64,000 nucleotides of DNA, taken from NCBI GenBank assembly GCA_018340805.1, contig JACMZG010001863.1, positions 27,061,941 to 27,125,940 on the forward strand, given 5' to 3'. Below, in pieces: positions 22,455 through 33,729 of the stretch; within the stretch, counting starts at the first letter, position 1; every line of letters starts with the position of its first letter. The notes below the pieces were generated by a model that saw only the letters and a program-made list of their open reading frames with translations, ran no database searches and had not been told where the DNA came from. This DNA is from Microvelia longipes. Its lineage: Eukaryota; Arthropoda; Insecta; Hemiptera; Veliidae. The position numbers and the translations under genes were made by a program.

Positions 22455-23315
22455 TTGACAATTTTATAGCGTGTTCTCTGTATTACCATAGAGGTACCTT
22501 GCCAAATTTATCTTGGAGATAAATGTTTTGGGGGAAGGGGATTTGTTGATCAATAATATAAAAAATAATTTTGAGGTTTATATAGTACCTTGAGTAATCT
22601 TGGGGTTGAACTATCTAAGGTTGGGGAACAGAAGCTTGACTGTTTGATGCAGATTCTTATTCTAAGGACCAGTAATGTCCGCCCAGTTTTAATTTTTATG
22701 ACTTTTTTCTTTCAGTTTAATACTGTAATCTTTAAGTATTTTGCCAGTGGATGATCTCTTTGACGAGATTATCTATGTACGAAATGAAATTAAGTATTTG
22801 GGAGTCACAATAAATGGTTTAAATATTTCATACATGTTACCAACTTATCGCGTGATTTTTCCCCTCGATAAAGGTCGCCTAAGGCTTATCATCTTAAGCA
22901 GTAAAAAGATAAACTGAATTTAATTTTGTACTTTTACACACGAAACCAAACACTATTATACCCTGCAGGTATCATTTTATCTAGTAAAAGTCTGCGAAAG
23001 AAATTACGAGTGTACACTACACAAACGGCCTTGTAGTGAAACAAAATCATGTGAGGTTATTTTTGCTTTAAAGCATTACGTTATTTTAACTCGATCGCCA
23101 CAAATTACGTGCAGGAAAAGACCAGCATATTACAGAACGTTCGGTGTAATAAAAGTGCAAGAAATTTCTTCACATTATTTCCGGTATATCTTGCCAAGAT
23201 CTCAGAGGCTACATTATACCTGCCATCTCCTTCATGATGTCCTTAAAGACAAGGTTTATAATTATATTTGACATGATTCTATGACTAATTTATTATAATT
23301 ATCCAGATAAAAGGA
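22455..23315. other. AT-rich DNA, nothing recognised
   Basis: No supported gene or repeat up to the family A boundary. Confidence 0.5.
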
Positions 23316-23321
23316 TTAAAA

Positions 23322-24025
23322 ATTCTGGCGCGGTGGTCCGCATGTCGGGCGAATTTCCTTTGGATGCGTGTTTCCGTGCTTTTTACATTATATAAGTTTA
23401 CAACTACTAAATAAATAATTCCGGCGCGGTGGTCCGCTGTCGGGCGAATTTCATTTAGAATGCGTGTTTCCGTGCTAAACAACCCATTTCTTGCTTATGC
23501 AAGAACCATGCCCATTGCGTGGTTCCGGTTCAAGCTTTAGAACCTAAGCAGTTACTCAATTGTCAAGCACTGCTCGTAACTCATTTTGTCTGTATTTTTC
23601 AAAGGAAATGCGCATAATTATCCAGTTGGTTGTACAAAACTATGCCTCTAAAAATAGATGTACACACTATTATTTGCACTTGTTTAAAGCATAGTTACTT
23701 ATCTTTAAGCTTAGTCAGTTATCTTTAAAGGATTTAGCGCATTTCCTTTGAAAAATACAGACAAAAGTTACGAGCAGTGCTTGACAATTGAGTAACTGCT
23801 TAGGTTCTAAAGCATGAACCGGAACCACGCAATGGGCATGGTTCTTGCATAAGCAAGAAATGGGTTGTTTAGCACGGAAACACGCATTCTAAATGAAATT
23901 CGCCCGACAGCGGACCACCGCGCCGGAATTATTTATTTAGTAGTTGTAAACTTATATAATGTAAAAAGCACGGAAACACGCATCCAAAGGAAATTCGCCC
24001 GACATGCGGACCACCGCGCTAGAAT
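23322..24025. repeat. Long inverted repeat of family A copy 2
   Basis: Arms of about 290 bp (23,322-23,613 and 23,737-24,025) are inverted copies at very high identity. They contain GCGCATTTCCTTTG, GAACCATGCCCATTGCGTGG and CGCGGTGGTCCGC with only a few small gaps. The 123-bp spacer repeats AGTTACTTATCTTTAAG-like sequence. A transcript across it would form a long duplex. Confidence 0.95.
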
Positions 24026-24221
24026 TATTTTCTAGTTGTAAACTTATATTAGGTATAAAAACAATAAAAAAATATTGTCCCTACTAGGATTTGAACCCAG
24101 GTACTCTGGTTTGAGTGCACGCATCCAAAGGAAATTCGCCCGACATGCGGACCACCGCGCCAGAATTATTTTCTAGTTGTAAACTTATATTAAGTAAAAA
24201 AAACGATAAAAATTATGGACC

Positions 24222-24300
24222 CTTCCAGGATTCGAACCCAGGTACCCTGAGTTTGAGTGGTCGTATTGACTCCGGACCACTGGTATTCAACTCAGAGGCC
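24222..24300 (-). other. tRNA-like Pol III promoter segment in family A copy 2
   Basis: The minus strand has an exact B-box match GGTTCGAATCC (24,238-24,228) and an A-box-like CAGTGGTCCGGAGTC (within 24,287-24,268), spaced like a tRNA promoter. A second, truncated B-box segment lies at 24,088-24,098 in the duplicated unit. Confidence 0.55.
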
Positions 24301-24824
24301 CAAAAAACATAGAAAACGACACCCTACTCGAAATTTAATTTTCAACGACCGTAATTTTGGTTTTTTATAATATTTGTGGTTTTTTCGACTTTTTGGTAAC
24401 TTAAAGTGGTCGTATCGACTTCGGACCGGTTCATTCGATTCAGCGCCCAAAATTTACATAGAAAACGACACCCTACTCGAAATTTATTTTTTATCGATCT
24501 AAATTTTGGTTTTCGGTCATTTACAATGGTTTTTTCGATTTTTAGGTCACTTAGAGTGGTCGTATCGACTTCGGGCCGGTTTCATTCGATTAAGCGTCTC
24601 AAAAAACATAAATATTGACCTTTTTCGCGGCAAAAAAAATTAACCCTGAATTTTGCCGATTTTTTGAAAATTTCGCTGACTCAGCAAACCGGGTTGCTGA
24701 CGTCACAAAAACCTGGTTTTCAATAGGGTTCCTGTCCTCCCAAAGGTTGATTTTTGTACTACGTTTGGTTAAAAAATATTAATCCGTTCGAAATAGAGTT
24801 TTACAAGAAAGTGTCTAGAAATAC

Positions 24825-24868
<44 letters not shown>

Positions 24869-24880
24869 TATAATATAATA

Positions 24881-24946
<66 letters not shown>

Positions 24947-24947
24947 A
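24825..24947. repeat. TA microsatellite inside family A
   Basis: About 120 bp of TA with AATATA and TATTATA interruptions, at the position equivalent to 960-1,021. Confidence 0.97.
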
Positions 24948-25045
24948 AGTCTCGCGAAACTTATTTTTTCGTCATTAGGGACCTCTGAAACGGATTTGTG
25001 TCGTGGTCCGAGGTTCAAATTCCGCCATGACGCCTATCCCATTAG

Positions 25046-25073
25046 GCGAATTTCCAAAGGAAATTCGCTAAAA
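25046..25073 (+). other. Terminal hairpin of family A copy 2
   Basis: GCGAATTTCC-AAA-GGAAATTCGC is a perfect 10-bp stem with a 3-nt loop, followed by TAAAA. Helitrons also end in a hairpin followed by CTRR, and CTAA is present, but it directly abuts the stem rather than lying several bases away. No matching 5' TC end was identified. Confidence 0.75.
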
Positions 25074-25079
25074 GAAGCT

Positions 25080-27965
25080 AAAACATATTCCTTTACATTT
25101 ATCTAAGAATCATAAAACATCCCTATGTATTTATTTTTTGATAGTTTAATTATAACAACATCTTCAAGAAAACTTAATGACGCCCTAAAATTGTCACCGA
25201 TTGGAGTTTTAAATAATTCTAAACATTTCTCAAAAACATGCCTTATTTTTAACGCTGTGCAAACAAAACGGCTTAGCCGTATTAGATAAGTTTTGAGAAA
25301 CTGGGGGACTTAAATCTAACTATTTTGTTCTTTAAATCATTTTATTCTAATAATTTTGTTTAAAAGTAATTCCCTTTAATTTTACAGTTAAAATGTTATG
25401 CAGGAAAAAACTCCCGTCATTTTTATTTAGACCACTCTGACGAGACGTATCAGGCTACTTTTTCCAGCTTTCAGTAAACTCAGTTTCTAGCTATTGTACC
25501 AAAAACTGGCAATGCTAAAACGCATTACATCTATCGCATCAGAGAGGTGTGCGAAATTAGTTATTTTGGTCAAGTATGTAATGGAGGAGCCTTGCCGAAT
25601 TAAGTCTGGGAGCCAGCGCTCTAAAATCCACCCCCTGACGTAATTCCACCCACCGGTGACCTAGAGTTAAATTAAAAGACAAACCAATAATAAAACTAAT
25701 CAATTTCTTGTGAAATTGTAACCGCTTACATTAATTAATATAATTTATATTATATTAAAATATATATAATATTATTACAATTTATAATAATTAATTAATA
25801 AAAACGTTTATTTTTCCATTTTTATTTTTTTTCTACCATTTAACTCAAATTCTTGTTACATTCATAATTGTTGTTTTATTAATCAATAAAATATGTTAAA
25901 AAATCCAATTTTCTATTCTATTGTACTCTCTGTTTTTATCTTATTTTATAAAAACAAAATACGTGTATCTACTCAGTAAAAACAAAATTATTCGCTAATC
26001 CTTCCACTGATCCAGAACAAAGACTTTTTGTTATTTCTCCTTGACAACTTCAATAGAAGTACGTGAGTCTCATTATACTAACAGAATAAGTCTCAAAAAT
26101 TCTTTTCTTGTTTAAAATATAAACATAGTTCTTTAAAACTTTCTCAAAATTGTATACTAACAAGTAAAATACTAACACTTAAGAGCAAATATTACAAGCA
26201 CACTTCACACACTGTATTCCTATAAAAGAACACTTCATGCCTAACAAGGTTAAATTATATTTTTTATCCTTTGTGCATTATTGACTGATATTTTATTTTT
26301 AATAAAAGAGTGTTTCTTTTATATAATTTTCAATACGTATCAAAGTCTTTAATGTAAAGTTGTAAGCTTTCTATGCATTTTATTTATTATTAATATTTTG
26401 TACACATTCACTTTTTACAAAAAAAGCAAGGCTATAAAACAAAACAGAAAATTTTAAACAAAGAACAAAACTTGGGAATAATAAATTAAGTTTAATAACA
26501 TTGTAATTCTACTTAATATATTTTATGTCTATATGTAAATAAGTGCAGTATAGTATATTGCGGGAAAATAATACTAAAGTTGTCATTTGTTTTTTTTGCA
26601 AATTTAAAAAAATATATATATTTCTTACTGTGTATCTTTAGTGTAGATTAGAATTAATCTGTTTTACTTATTTTTTGTTTGGTTGTTTTTTCTTGTTCTT
26701 TTTATAAATGCATAATATGAAATTATTAGATATATATGTGAAATTAATTCATTTAGTTTTATTTCTATTTCTTTTGTTCATTTGGGCTTGATTGTGTTAT
26801 TATTTATTCATTCTATCTATACTGCTGCGTGGGACTTCATTTTAGTTTTCCTACCTTAGAATTATTAAATAAAAGTACTTCTTTTATCATAAATTTATTT
26901 ACGGTCAATCAACAACTTCACTTAATCATAAACTTACATAGAATGTTTATAATACTATTTTATCAACGAGTGAAATAAATTTTAGTCTGTTAGGTAGGTT
27001 ACAACTAAAGTTACAACTGATCTCACGACAGATTTCTCTGATATCAGTACTGCTCCTTCTATTTTAAGTTTTATTTGAAGATGTAAGCAAACTTTACAGG
27101 TTTCTGTTAAAAAAACCAACTACATAACAAGTAAAGTCAGTGTTTTAGTAACACTTCTTGGTTTACCAATGAGTTAAAATGCCTTGGTTGCAGTGATTTA
27201 ATTTTTCTCTTAAAGTGTATATATGTTAAAAACAAGGTTCTATTAACCCTAAAAATTTGAATAAACGTTAAGTCCTTGCTAATCGATCCATCATATCCTT
27301 TATAGATCAATGCGTAAAAATATTAAAAAGATTGAGAAATTAAATAAATCTAATAACAAGTTTAAAGACTATATTATAGAGTGACGCTTCAATGAACATT
27401 ATTTTTTTTCTTTAAATATACTAGCTCAAGGGAAAATATGTGGTTAAGCATAATCCTTTGATGAAGTAATAGTGGTCATGCATTATTTGCACATAAAAAA
27501 TTGAAACGTTTGATAACATTATTAAGTTATGCGAAACTATTGAAAACAAAACTATATTTAAAAGTAATACCACTTATGGCCTTATTTAAGGCACTTATTG
27601 TCAGACGTTCCGGAAATATTTGTTCAATTAGCTTAAAAACATTTTCAATAAAAGTCGTGTGGAGTTAAAATCAAACTCATTGTTTCTATGCATTTTTTAT
27701 TCATGCAAGTTTTTTGTTCTGAAAACTTCTTTTTCTTTTGATTAGTTCTCATAATTTGTGATCTACAATGTTTACAATACTATTAACTTCACAGGAATTT
27801 TGAAGTACTTGTGTGTTTTTGTAGGCAAATTGAAAAAAACATGTTATGCAATAATCAATAATACATACTCATAATTTTATACAGGAGAGTGTATAATTTT
27901 GCATTTATTTGTATATATCTTCACACGTGTTGTAAATAACTTTTTTAAGTTTTTCACCAAATAAA
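25080..27965. other. AT-rich DNA, almost featureless
   Basis: The only recognised item is a minus-strand family F fragment at 25,425-25,490. No supported gene. Confidence 0.5.
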
Positions 27966-27969
27966 TTAA

Positions 27970-28005
27970 AAGGAATTCATAAAGGACTGAGGTCTTCATT
28001 GTTTC
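27970..28005 (+). repeat. Family E tail motif
   Basis: TTCATAAAGGACTGAGGTCTT followed by CATT is one of five loci with a GGACTG...GTCTTCATT-like tail; the others are near 35,588, 38,862, 49,940 and 51,065. Confidence 0.45.
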
Positions 28006-28009
28006 GCCT

Positions 28010-29305
28010 CGTTTTTTTATATTTATATTTTTAAATATATTCTGTCATTTGCTTTTAAGTTGCATTTTTTTGCGTGCTTGGATGTTTGATTTATTTTTCT
28101 AAGTAAAACAATTTAAGATTCTCACGAACAATATAATTATGCATGCTAACAATTATACCTTATTAAGATTATTAGAAATTTTATTAGTTTGTCTCCATGA
28201 TTGCAATATAATTGATGATGGGGCACTAGTAAGACATTAAAAAATCACTCCAGCTTATGTCGACTACATTTTGTATTTACCCTCAATACTTATTCTTACT
28301 TAAAATTAAACTAAATAATATTTAGTTTAAAGTTTTAACTAGTGTATCATAAAGGAATCAGGGAAAAGTTATGACCTTTAGATTATGTATATTAATCATA
28401 GCCCAGTAGATTTAGTACCTCATGGATGCAAGCATAAAAGGATATACCTACAATTTCTATTAAAAATTAAATCAATAGAAATACAAAAAAAAAACAATTA
28501 ATCAATTACTATTACATTTTTATAATGGGTTATAAATATATTATTAAATTAAGACCTGTAATGTGGGAGCAGGGAAATTGTTTTCTTACGGATTTTAGTT
28601 ACTTTGAAGCCAATATCGACCAGATAGTTGCTCTGGGTTGCACACTTGTGTACAGCGTTTCTCAGTCTTTTAATCTGTGACGAAAAAGATTTTATGGTAT
28701 CTAACCTCCTATCCAATGTTTATCTTTTCTATATGAGCAAGTTCTGCGGGCTTAGTTTTTTGATACATTTTGTATGATATCTAAATGAATTAACAAAAGA
28801 GGCTCTTACAGAGTACTGTATTACTAGAGAAAAGTAAAATATTATTTGCTTCTAACATTTAATATAATTGTCAACAGTCGTTTATTTTATCTGGCACAGC
28901 GAACCAGATATTTTTGTAGTATTAGGATTTTTCTCCTGCATTGGGGGCTCTTTGGTTTCTTTTTTAAGTTAGGTCCTGAAAAGCTAGACTAGAATTATGG
29001 TTAAACTTTATTCTAATTTTATTTTAATACGAGCAACGGAAATTTTAAGAAGGCTCCCTTTAGCCCTTTCCCTGAAGTTTAGAATACAAACAATTTAATA
29101 GACCATAAAAATATGTAAGATACAGAAATAAACCTATATAAAGTCGTATGTATCTAATGAAGATGTCGGTTATCGATGTTTATTTATGTTTAAAATTATA
29201 TAACCTTGAAAATTACGTTATATTTTTCTAAAAAATAAAATTATTTTCTTTAATACATTTTCTTTTTGACGGCTACTGAAATTTTGTTCTCCATACTAAA
29301 TTAAT
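28010..29305. other. AT-rich DNA, nothing recognised
   Basis: No supported gene or repeat. Confidence 0.5.
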
Positions 29306-29308
29306 AAT

Positions 29309-29393
29309 ATAGTTACTGAACCAACTTTAGTTCTACTGTAGTTTTAAATTATTAAAAACTATTGTAGAACTAAAGCTGGTTCAGTACCTATAA
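29309..29393. ncRNA. miRNA-precursor-like hairpin
   Basis: ACTGAACCAACTTTAGTTCT (from 29,315) pairs with the inverse arm ending at 29,385. The stem is about 31 bp with only three mismatched positions, across a short AT loop of about 9 nt. Length (71 nt core, 85 nt extended) and stem quality are like an animal pre-miRNA. It may equally be a tiny palindromic transposon. I do not recognise a known miRNA seed. Confidence 0.3.
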
Positions 29394-29399
29394 CATTAT

Positions 29400-30695
29400 T
29401 TCTTTTATATTTTTTTATAAAAAAAAATATAAAAAATTCTTTCATATTTTAAACTTTTATTTTAAAATATGTGTTTTTATCAATTATTTTCTCGCGTTCC
29501 AAAAATAATTGTGTGCGACTAAATTTTGGGTCGCTACCCTAGAGATGAGAACCTCTGATTTAATGTCTACACTACGCTGCCTAGAAGATTTAGCAAACAT
29601 TTTTGAAGCGGAACATAGATAATTATTTTAACAGAAAATATCTTGAACAAAATTATGATTAATTAATTATGATCTAATATTTAATAAAACTGATTTTGAT
29701 ATGCTATTGCTACCACCTATGAAAACTTTCAATTTCGTGCTTCTATAATTTATACTTTAGTATCTTAAATATTTTCATTTACCTTAAATATCTATTTATT
29801 CTTTTACAAAAATGTTAACTAATAAAGTCGTGTATCGTGGTCTTATTAATTGACTTATGCAAAAAAATCATGTTTTTAATTTAATCTTTAAAATTTAATC
29901 TAGTGTCTTCATTACTTTCTAATAAAAAATGTTTTATATTTTTGGGAATGACCCATATTAAAATTAATTTAAAGTGACGTAAAAGAATCGTTGTGCAGTT
30001 TCATAAAGAAACAAACCTCATCCTCTGTTGAAGCAACGAAGACAGCGAGTTGAATGTTTTTTGAAAAAAGACGGTCACGAAAAAGTGAAACGAACCATAT
30101 CACATAACTATATTACCTTTTGTAATAAAAACCATTTAATTCAAGATATTCTTCATATGATTTATACGAATTTATGTAATATTCTCATTACAAGATGGTA
30201 AATTTAGTGCAAATAAACAAATAAATTAACTTTTTTTGCTATAATAGAGTTAATAATTGGTTTACGAATAAAATGGTTAATCTAACTTAGTAATCACGCT
30301 CGTAAACTATCTACTTATATACTCAAAACTCTATGAACTACCTTTGAACTCCGTTACATAAAGTTAGAAGTTCTTAATAAAATAAGTATCAGCCAAATTA
30401 ACCTAAGTTAATTAATAATAAAAATTAATAATTAAAAACTCAAAGTTAAAATAATTAACTGATACGTATATACATCAATATGTATATAAATGTATTTATT
30501 TTGAAACTTTTGAGTTCTTGAACATTTTATAACTAATTTTGACTAAGCTGTGATTGTCACAACTATCAGTAGTGCAAAACAAAGTTTTAAGTCTCGGTGC
30601 TTTGCAACAAATATAAAAATAAAACAAACACGTCTAAGTAGTTATATTTTACGTTTTTAGTTTATATATTTACGTTTTAGTAAATATTATTGAAA
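29400..30695. other. AT-rich DNA, nothing recognised
   Basis: No supported gene or repeat. Confidence 0.5.
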
Positions 30696-30699
30696 AAAT

Positions 30700-30990
30700 A
30701 TTTTTAATGATATTTATTAATTCTGATTGCACATAAAAAATATTTTCCAGCACTACTACAGCGGTAGGCTGATTTGTGTACAAAGGTTCAACTCTCTAGC
30801 ATAAATACACTGGGAACTACGATGATAACAGACACACACATACATACAGTAAACTTTTTGTAACCTATTCATGAGGTCTTAAAACACCTGAAACGGATAA
30901 TTCCGGTGACATCCCGGTTTCGGATTTTTTTTTGTTGCAAAAACAATACTTTTCCTATATCTTCCTATGGTATAAATAAGGAAAAGTAAA
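30700..30990 (+). repeat. Family B dispersed repeat, copy 3 (3' part)
   Basis: Holds CTCTCTAGCATAAATACACT at about 30,789, AACTACGATGATAACAGACA, CCGGTGACATCCCGGTTTCG, and the terminal hairpin ACTTTTCCT (30,948) with AGGAAAAGT (30,979). Confidence 0.85.
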
Positions 30991-30999
30991 AAGTTCAAC

Positions 31000-31815
31000 G
31001 TACATGTTTAAGTCGTCTGCCCGATTTGTATCTAGTGTGGTGTATTGTATGAAAGCCAAATTATTCTTTACATTCCAAATTTTATGCTTTCCAACACTCA
31101 GAATGATTCTTTGAATTCCTTATAAAAAAAACTTATGTTTTTCATCAATTTGAACTGTAAGAATTTTAATTCTCTTATTCCAAGTTTAGAAGTAAGAGTT
31201 AGTAAACTCTTAATGAAGTAGCATCTCCGTGTTTAACCATATTTAGACTAAATGGATTTAATAAAAGACTTAGCAAACCTTATAACTTGCTTTCTTTTTA
31301 TAAAGTAATCAAACTATAAATGGTTCTGTCTCTTCGTCATTCTGTGTAATGATTATCAAATAAAAATAAGATTTTTAATTGTCGCCTTATGATTATGTCA
31401 TTTTAGCACTTGCTAAAGCCCTATTAGTGATTTTTCTGATCAGTCAACTAATATATTTTAAAGAATGCTCACATGGAATTTCATGTATGTTGACTCTTTT
31501 ACGGATTTCTTTTTTTTCATTTTCTGAACTGCTCCTTCCCATATTGGGTCTTACTTTGCCTATCATCTAATAATGAGCGTAATTATCTAATGAAAAATTT
31601 GCTTAAATTTCCTCCTTGAAAGTTTTATATCATGTCTATATGGACTGACTTATTGTACACTGATCTATTATTTATTTGAAACTAATTCGTACACCACATG
31701 TGGTGAGATTCCGAATTGCAGCCGCGGTTTTATTTGGAAAATGAAACTCACGTGTTAAAAACAATACCTAATACGGAACTGAGTGCCTTTATCATGTATT
31801 AAATTTCAAATATCA
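31000..31815. other. AT-rich DNA, nothing recognised
   Basis: A 63-codon hydrophobic frame at 31,379-31,570 lacks a convincing coding look. No supported gene. Confidence 0.45.
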
Positions 31816-31816
31816 G

Positions 31817-32590
31817 TAAAAAATCGGGTACGGGGTACCTCAAACTATTACTACTCACATCGGATTCGCTACGCTCATCCTCCCTACCTCGAACTTACTT
31901 CGCTCGTCCTCAGACTATACAAGTCGTTAAATTTATACTACAACTCGTCTTCAAACTCGCTTTGCTCGTCCTCAGATAAACCCATTTCATTCTCAGCAGT
32001 AACCCATCCAGGGACTGACCACGCTCAATGATACTTAACTTTTATGATCCAACAAAAATCATAGATATGCTTGTCGTATTAAAGCAAAACTTAGTATACT
32101 TTTTTATTACGTAAAGGTATACACTTGTCCCAAATTTTAAGTCAACTGGATTATTTTCCGATTTTTACAATGTTTTAAAAAACTTATACAAGTTATTAGA
32201 TAATAACTTGAATAAGATGAAGCTTGGTACATAAGTTAATCTTATACATGGCCACATGCGAGCTAAACCTCAAAATGATCGCAACAATTTCCTTCGGTTT
32301 ATGTTTTTTTTTAATTTTTGCTGAGTCATTATTGCGTGTTATGGATGTTATAAAAAATATTTTCTGAATAGCACAACTACTACACCTATAGAATTATTTT
32401 TGTACAATGTTTCAACTCTCTAGCATAAATACACTGGGAGCTACGATAATAACAGACAAACAACTTTGTGTAATCTATTTAGGAGGTCACCGGTAATACT
32501 TCCGGTGTCATCCCGGTTACGGATTTTTTGGCAAACACGATACTTTTCCTGTGTATACCTTCGGTATAAATGAGGAAAAGTAAAAAACAT
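31817..32590 (+). repeat. Family B dispersed repeat, copy 4 (full-length reference)
   Basis: The best copy, about 770 bp. It starts AAAAAATCGGGTACGGG and has three degenerate TTCGCTNNGCTCGTCCTCA blocks (31,860-31,975), the GACCACGCTC block and TACGTAAAGGTATACACTTG. It then has GCTGAGTCATTATTGCG, the CTCTCTAGCATAAATACACT core (32,415) and TCATCCCGGTTACGG. It ends with the hairpin ACTTTTCCT/AGGAAAAGT (32,542-32,581) enclosing TATACC-TTC-GGTATA. No protein frame. Confidence 0.88.
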
Positions 32591-32599
32591 ACATATGAC

Positions 32600-33095
32600 C
32601 TCGATATTGTTAGTTTGTGGATTTGCCATGAACCAATTGGGTCTTATTTTGCTACTTCAATACTTCGTATTTTAAAAAATGCTATCTTTTTACATTTTGA
32701 CTTTCCCTAGTGATAATTCACAACACACCCTCATCTTAACGGCTGTGCAATGTTTTCTGGAGTAGGCTGCTCTTTTCTCGTAAACATGGAGGGGGGGGGG
32801 TCGGGATTGTATTGTAATGCTATACACAATTTATATAAATGTTATTTCATATTTTTAGTAAGTTATTTTTTTTTTACAAAATGCTAACATAGCATTGGAT
32901 TGACTTGTTCGCAGGTGTTGTTATCATTGCGATAATACTTGGTGTGCAACATCCAAAAATAATTAAAATGTTGATTGTTATAATAGTCCTATTCAAAACG
33001 TCGCTGAACATCTCTAATCTCTATATTAGTTTAACATTTTAATATCACCTTTTATCAGGTGTGAAATGTTATTTTTGGGGTTTTAAACCCATTTT
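32600..33095. other. AT-rich DNA with a G10 homopolymer
   Basis: A run of ten G at 32,791-32,800 is unusual for this AT-rich window. Otherwise nothing is recognised. Confidence 0.5.
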
Positions 33096-33099
33096 CTAG

Positions 33100-33725
33100 G
33101 TAGGATTCGTTTTGCGCGACTGGTCGACAGCACGACCGTTCATTTTAGCTAAAACATAGTTTTAACTCGATTGCACGTTTGCGCAACATTAGCTAAGATG
33201 TACAGTCGCGTTGATGTACATTTCTGTAAAAATCCTTTAGTAAAAAATGTTCGCCTCTGCTAAAATTTAAGAATTTGTGATTACGCGAATGGCTGTTTAA
33301 GTGTTTTTTTATTATAAAGAGTGTGGCTAAAACGCCCAGGTAACTAATTACTGCGTAGGGCTGGTAGAGCTTTTGTTAAAACTTGAAAGAAGAAAAAATG
33401 TATTATCCGAGGAACTTTTATAAAGTTGTTTACATATATGTCCTTAGAGGAGTGGCATAAACGTCCATTATTGATTTTCCTTGTAAATAAGCTTATATTG
33501 TATTTACAGGATTGGACGTCTTCGCTACTGGGTAAACGCGAAAGACCATTCTAGCGTCAAATATCAAAAAGTCTTAAAAGGTCGTCTTTGCGACTGGGCA
33601 TCTTAGCAAAATATTTTTGCAGTTTAGGTGTACAGTCGCGGAGACGACCTTTAGCGTAAACGACCAATCGCGTGGATACTCATTCATGCTGTAGCTAGAA
33701 TGTAATGTAGCGTTAACGCCTAGAC
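33100..33725. repeat. CpG-rich island of gcgac repeats and foldbacks
   Basis: Variants of AGTCGCG and GGTCGTC recur at 33,108, 33,195, 33,515, 33,580 and 33,640. AAGGTCGTCTTTGCGACTG (33,579) and its inverse CAGTCGCGGAGACGACCTT (to about 33,655) bound a palindrome with arms of about 40 bp. A second, diverged direct copy, GGACGTCTTCGCTACTGGG, lies about 65 bp upstream. Base composition differs sharply from the flanks. Unclassified repeat. Confidence 0.6.
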
Positions 33726-33729
33726 TCAT

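Larger units (their letters stand above)
23322..25076 (+). repeat. Family A composite repeat, copy 2 (most complete)
   Basis: Order: inverted arm (23,322-23,613), 123-bp spacer, inverted arm (23,737-24,025), a second direct copy of the GCACGCATCCAAAGG-starting unit (24,117 on), tRNA-like segment on the minus strand, tandem ~150-bp units (24,262, 24,411, 24,561), conserved core, a long TA tract, a B-box-like site and a terminal hairpin plus TAAAA. From 23,880 on it parallels 1-1,146. No protein frame. It could be a nonautonomous element with tRNA-derived parts; I cannot place it in a known class. Confidence 0.88.

Noticed and set aside
25046..25073. A definite Helitron 3' end
   Set aside because: CTAA directly abuts the hairpin instead of lying several bases away, no 5' TC end was found and no Rep/helicase frame exists; left as one possibility only.
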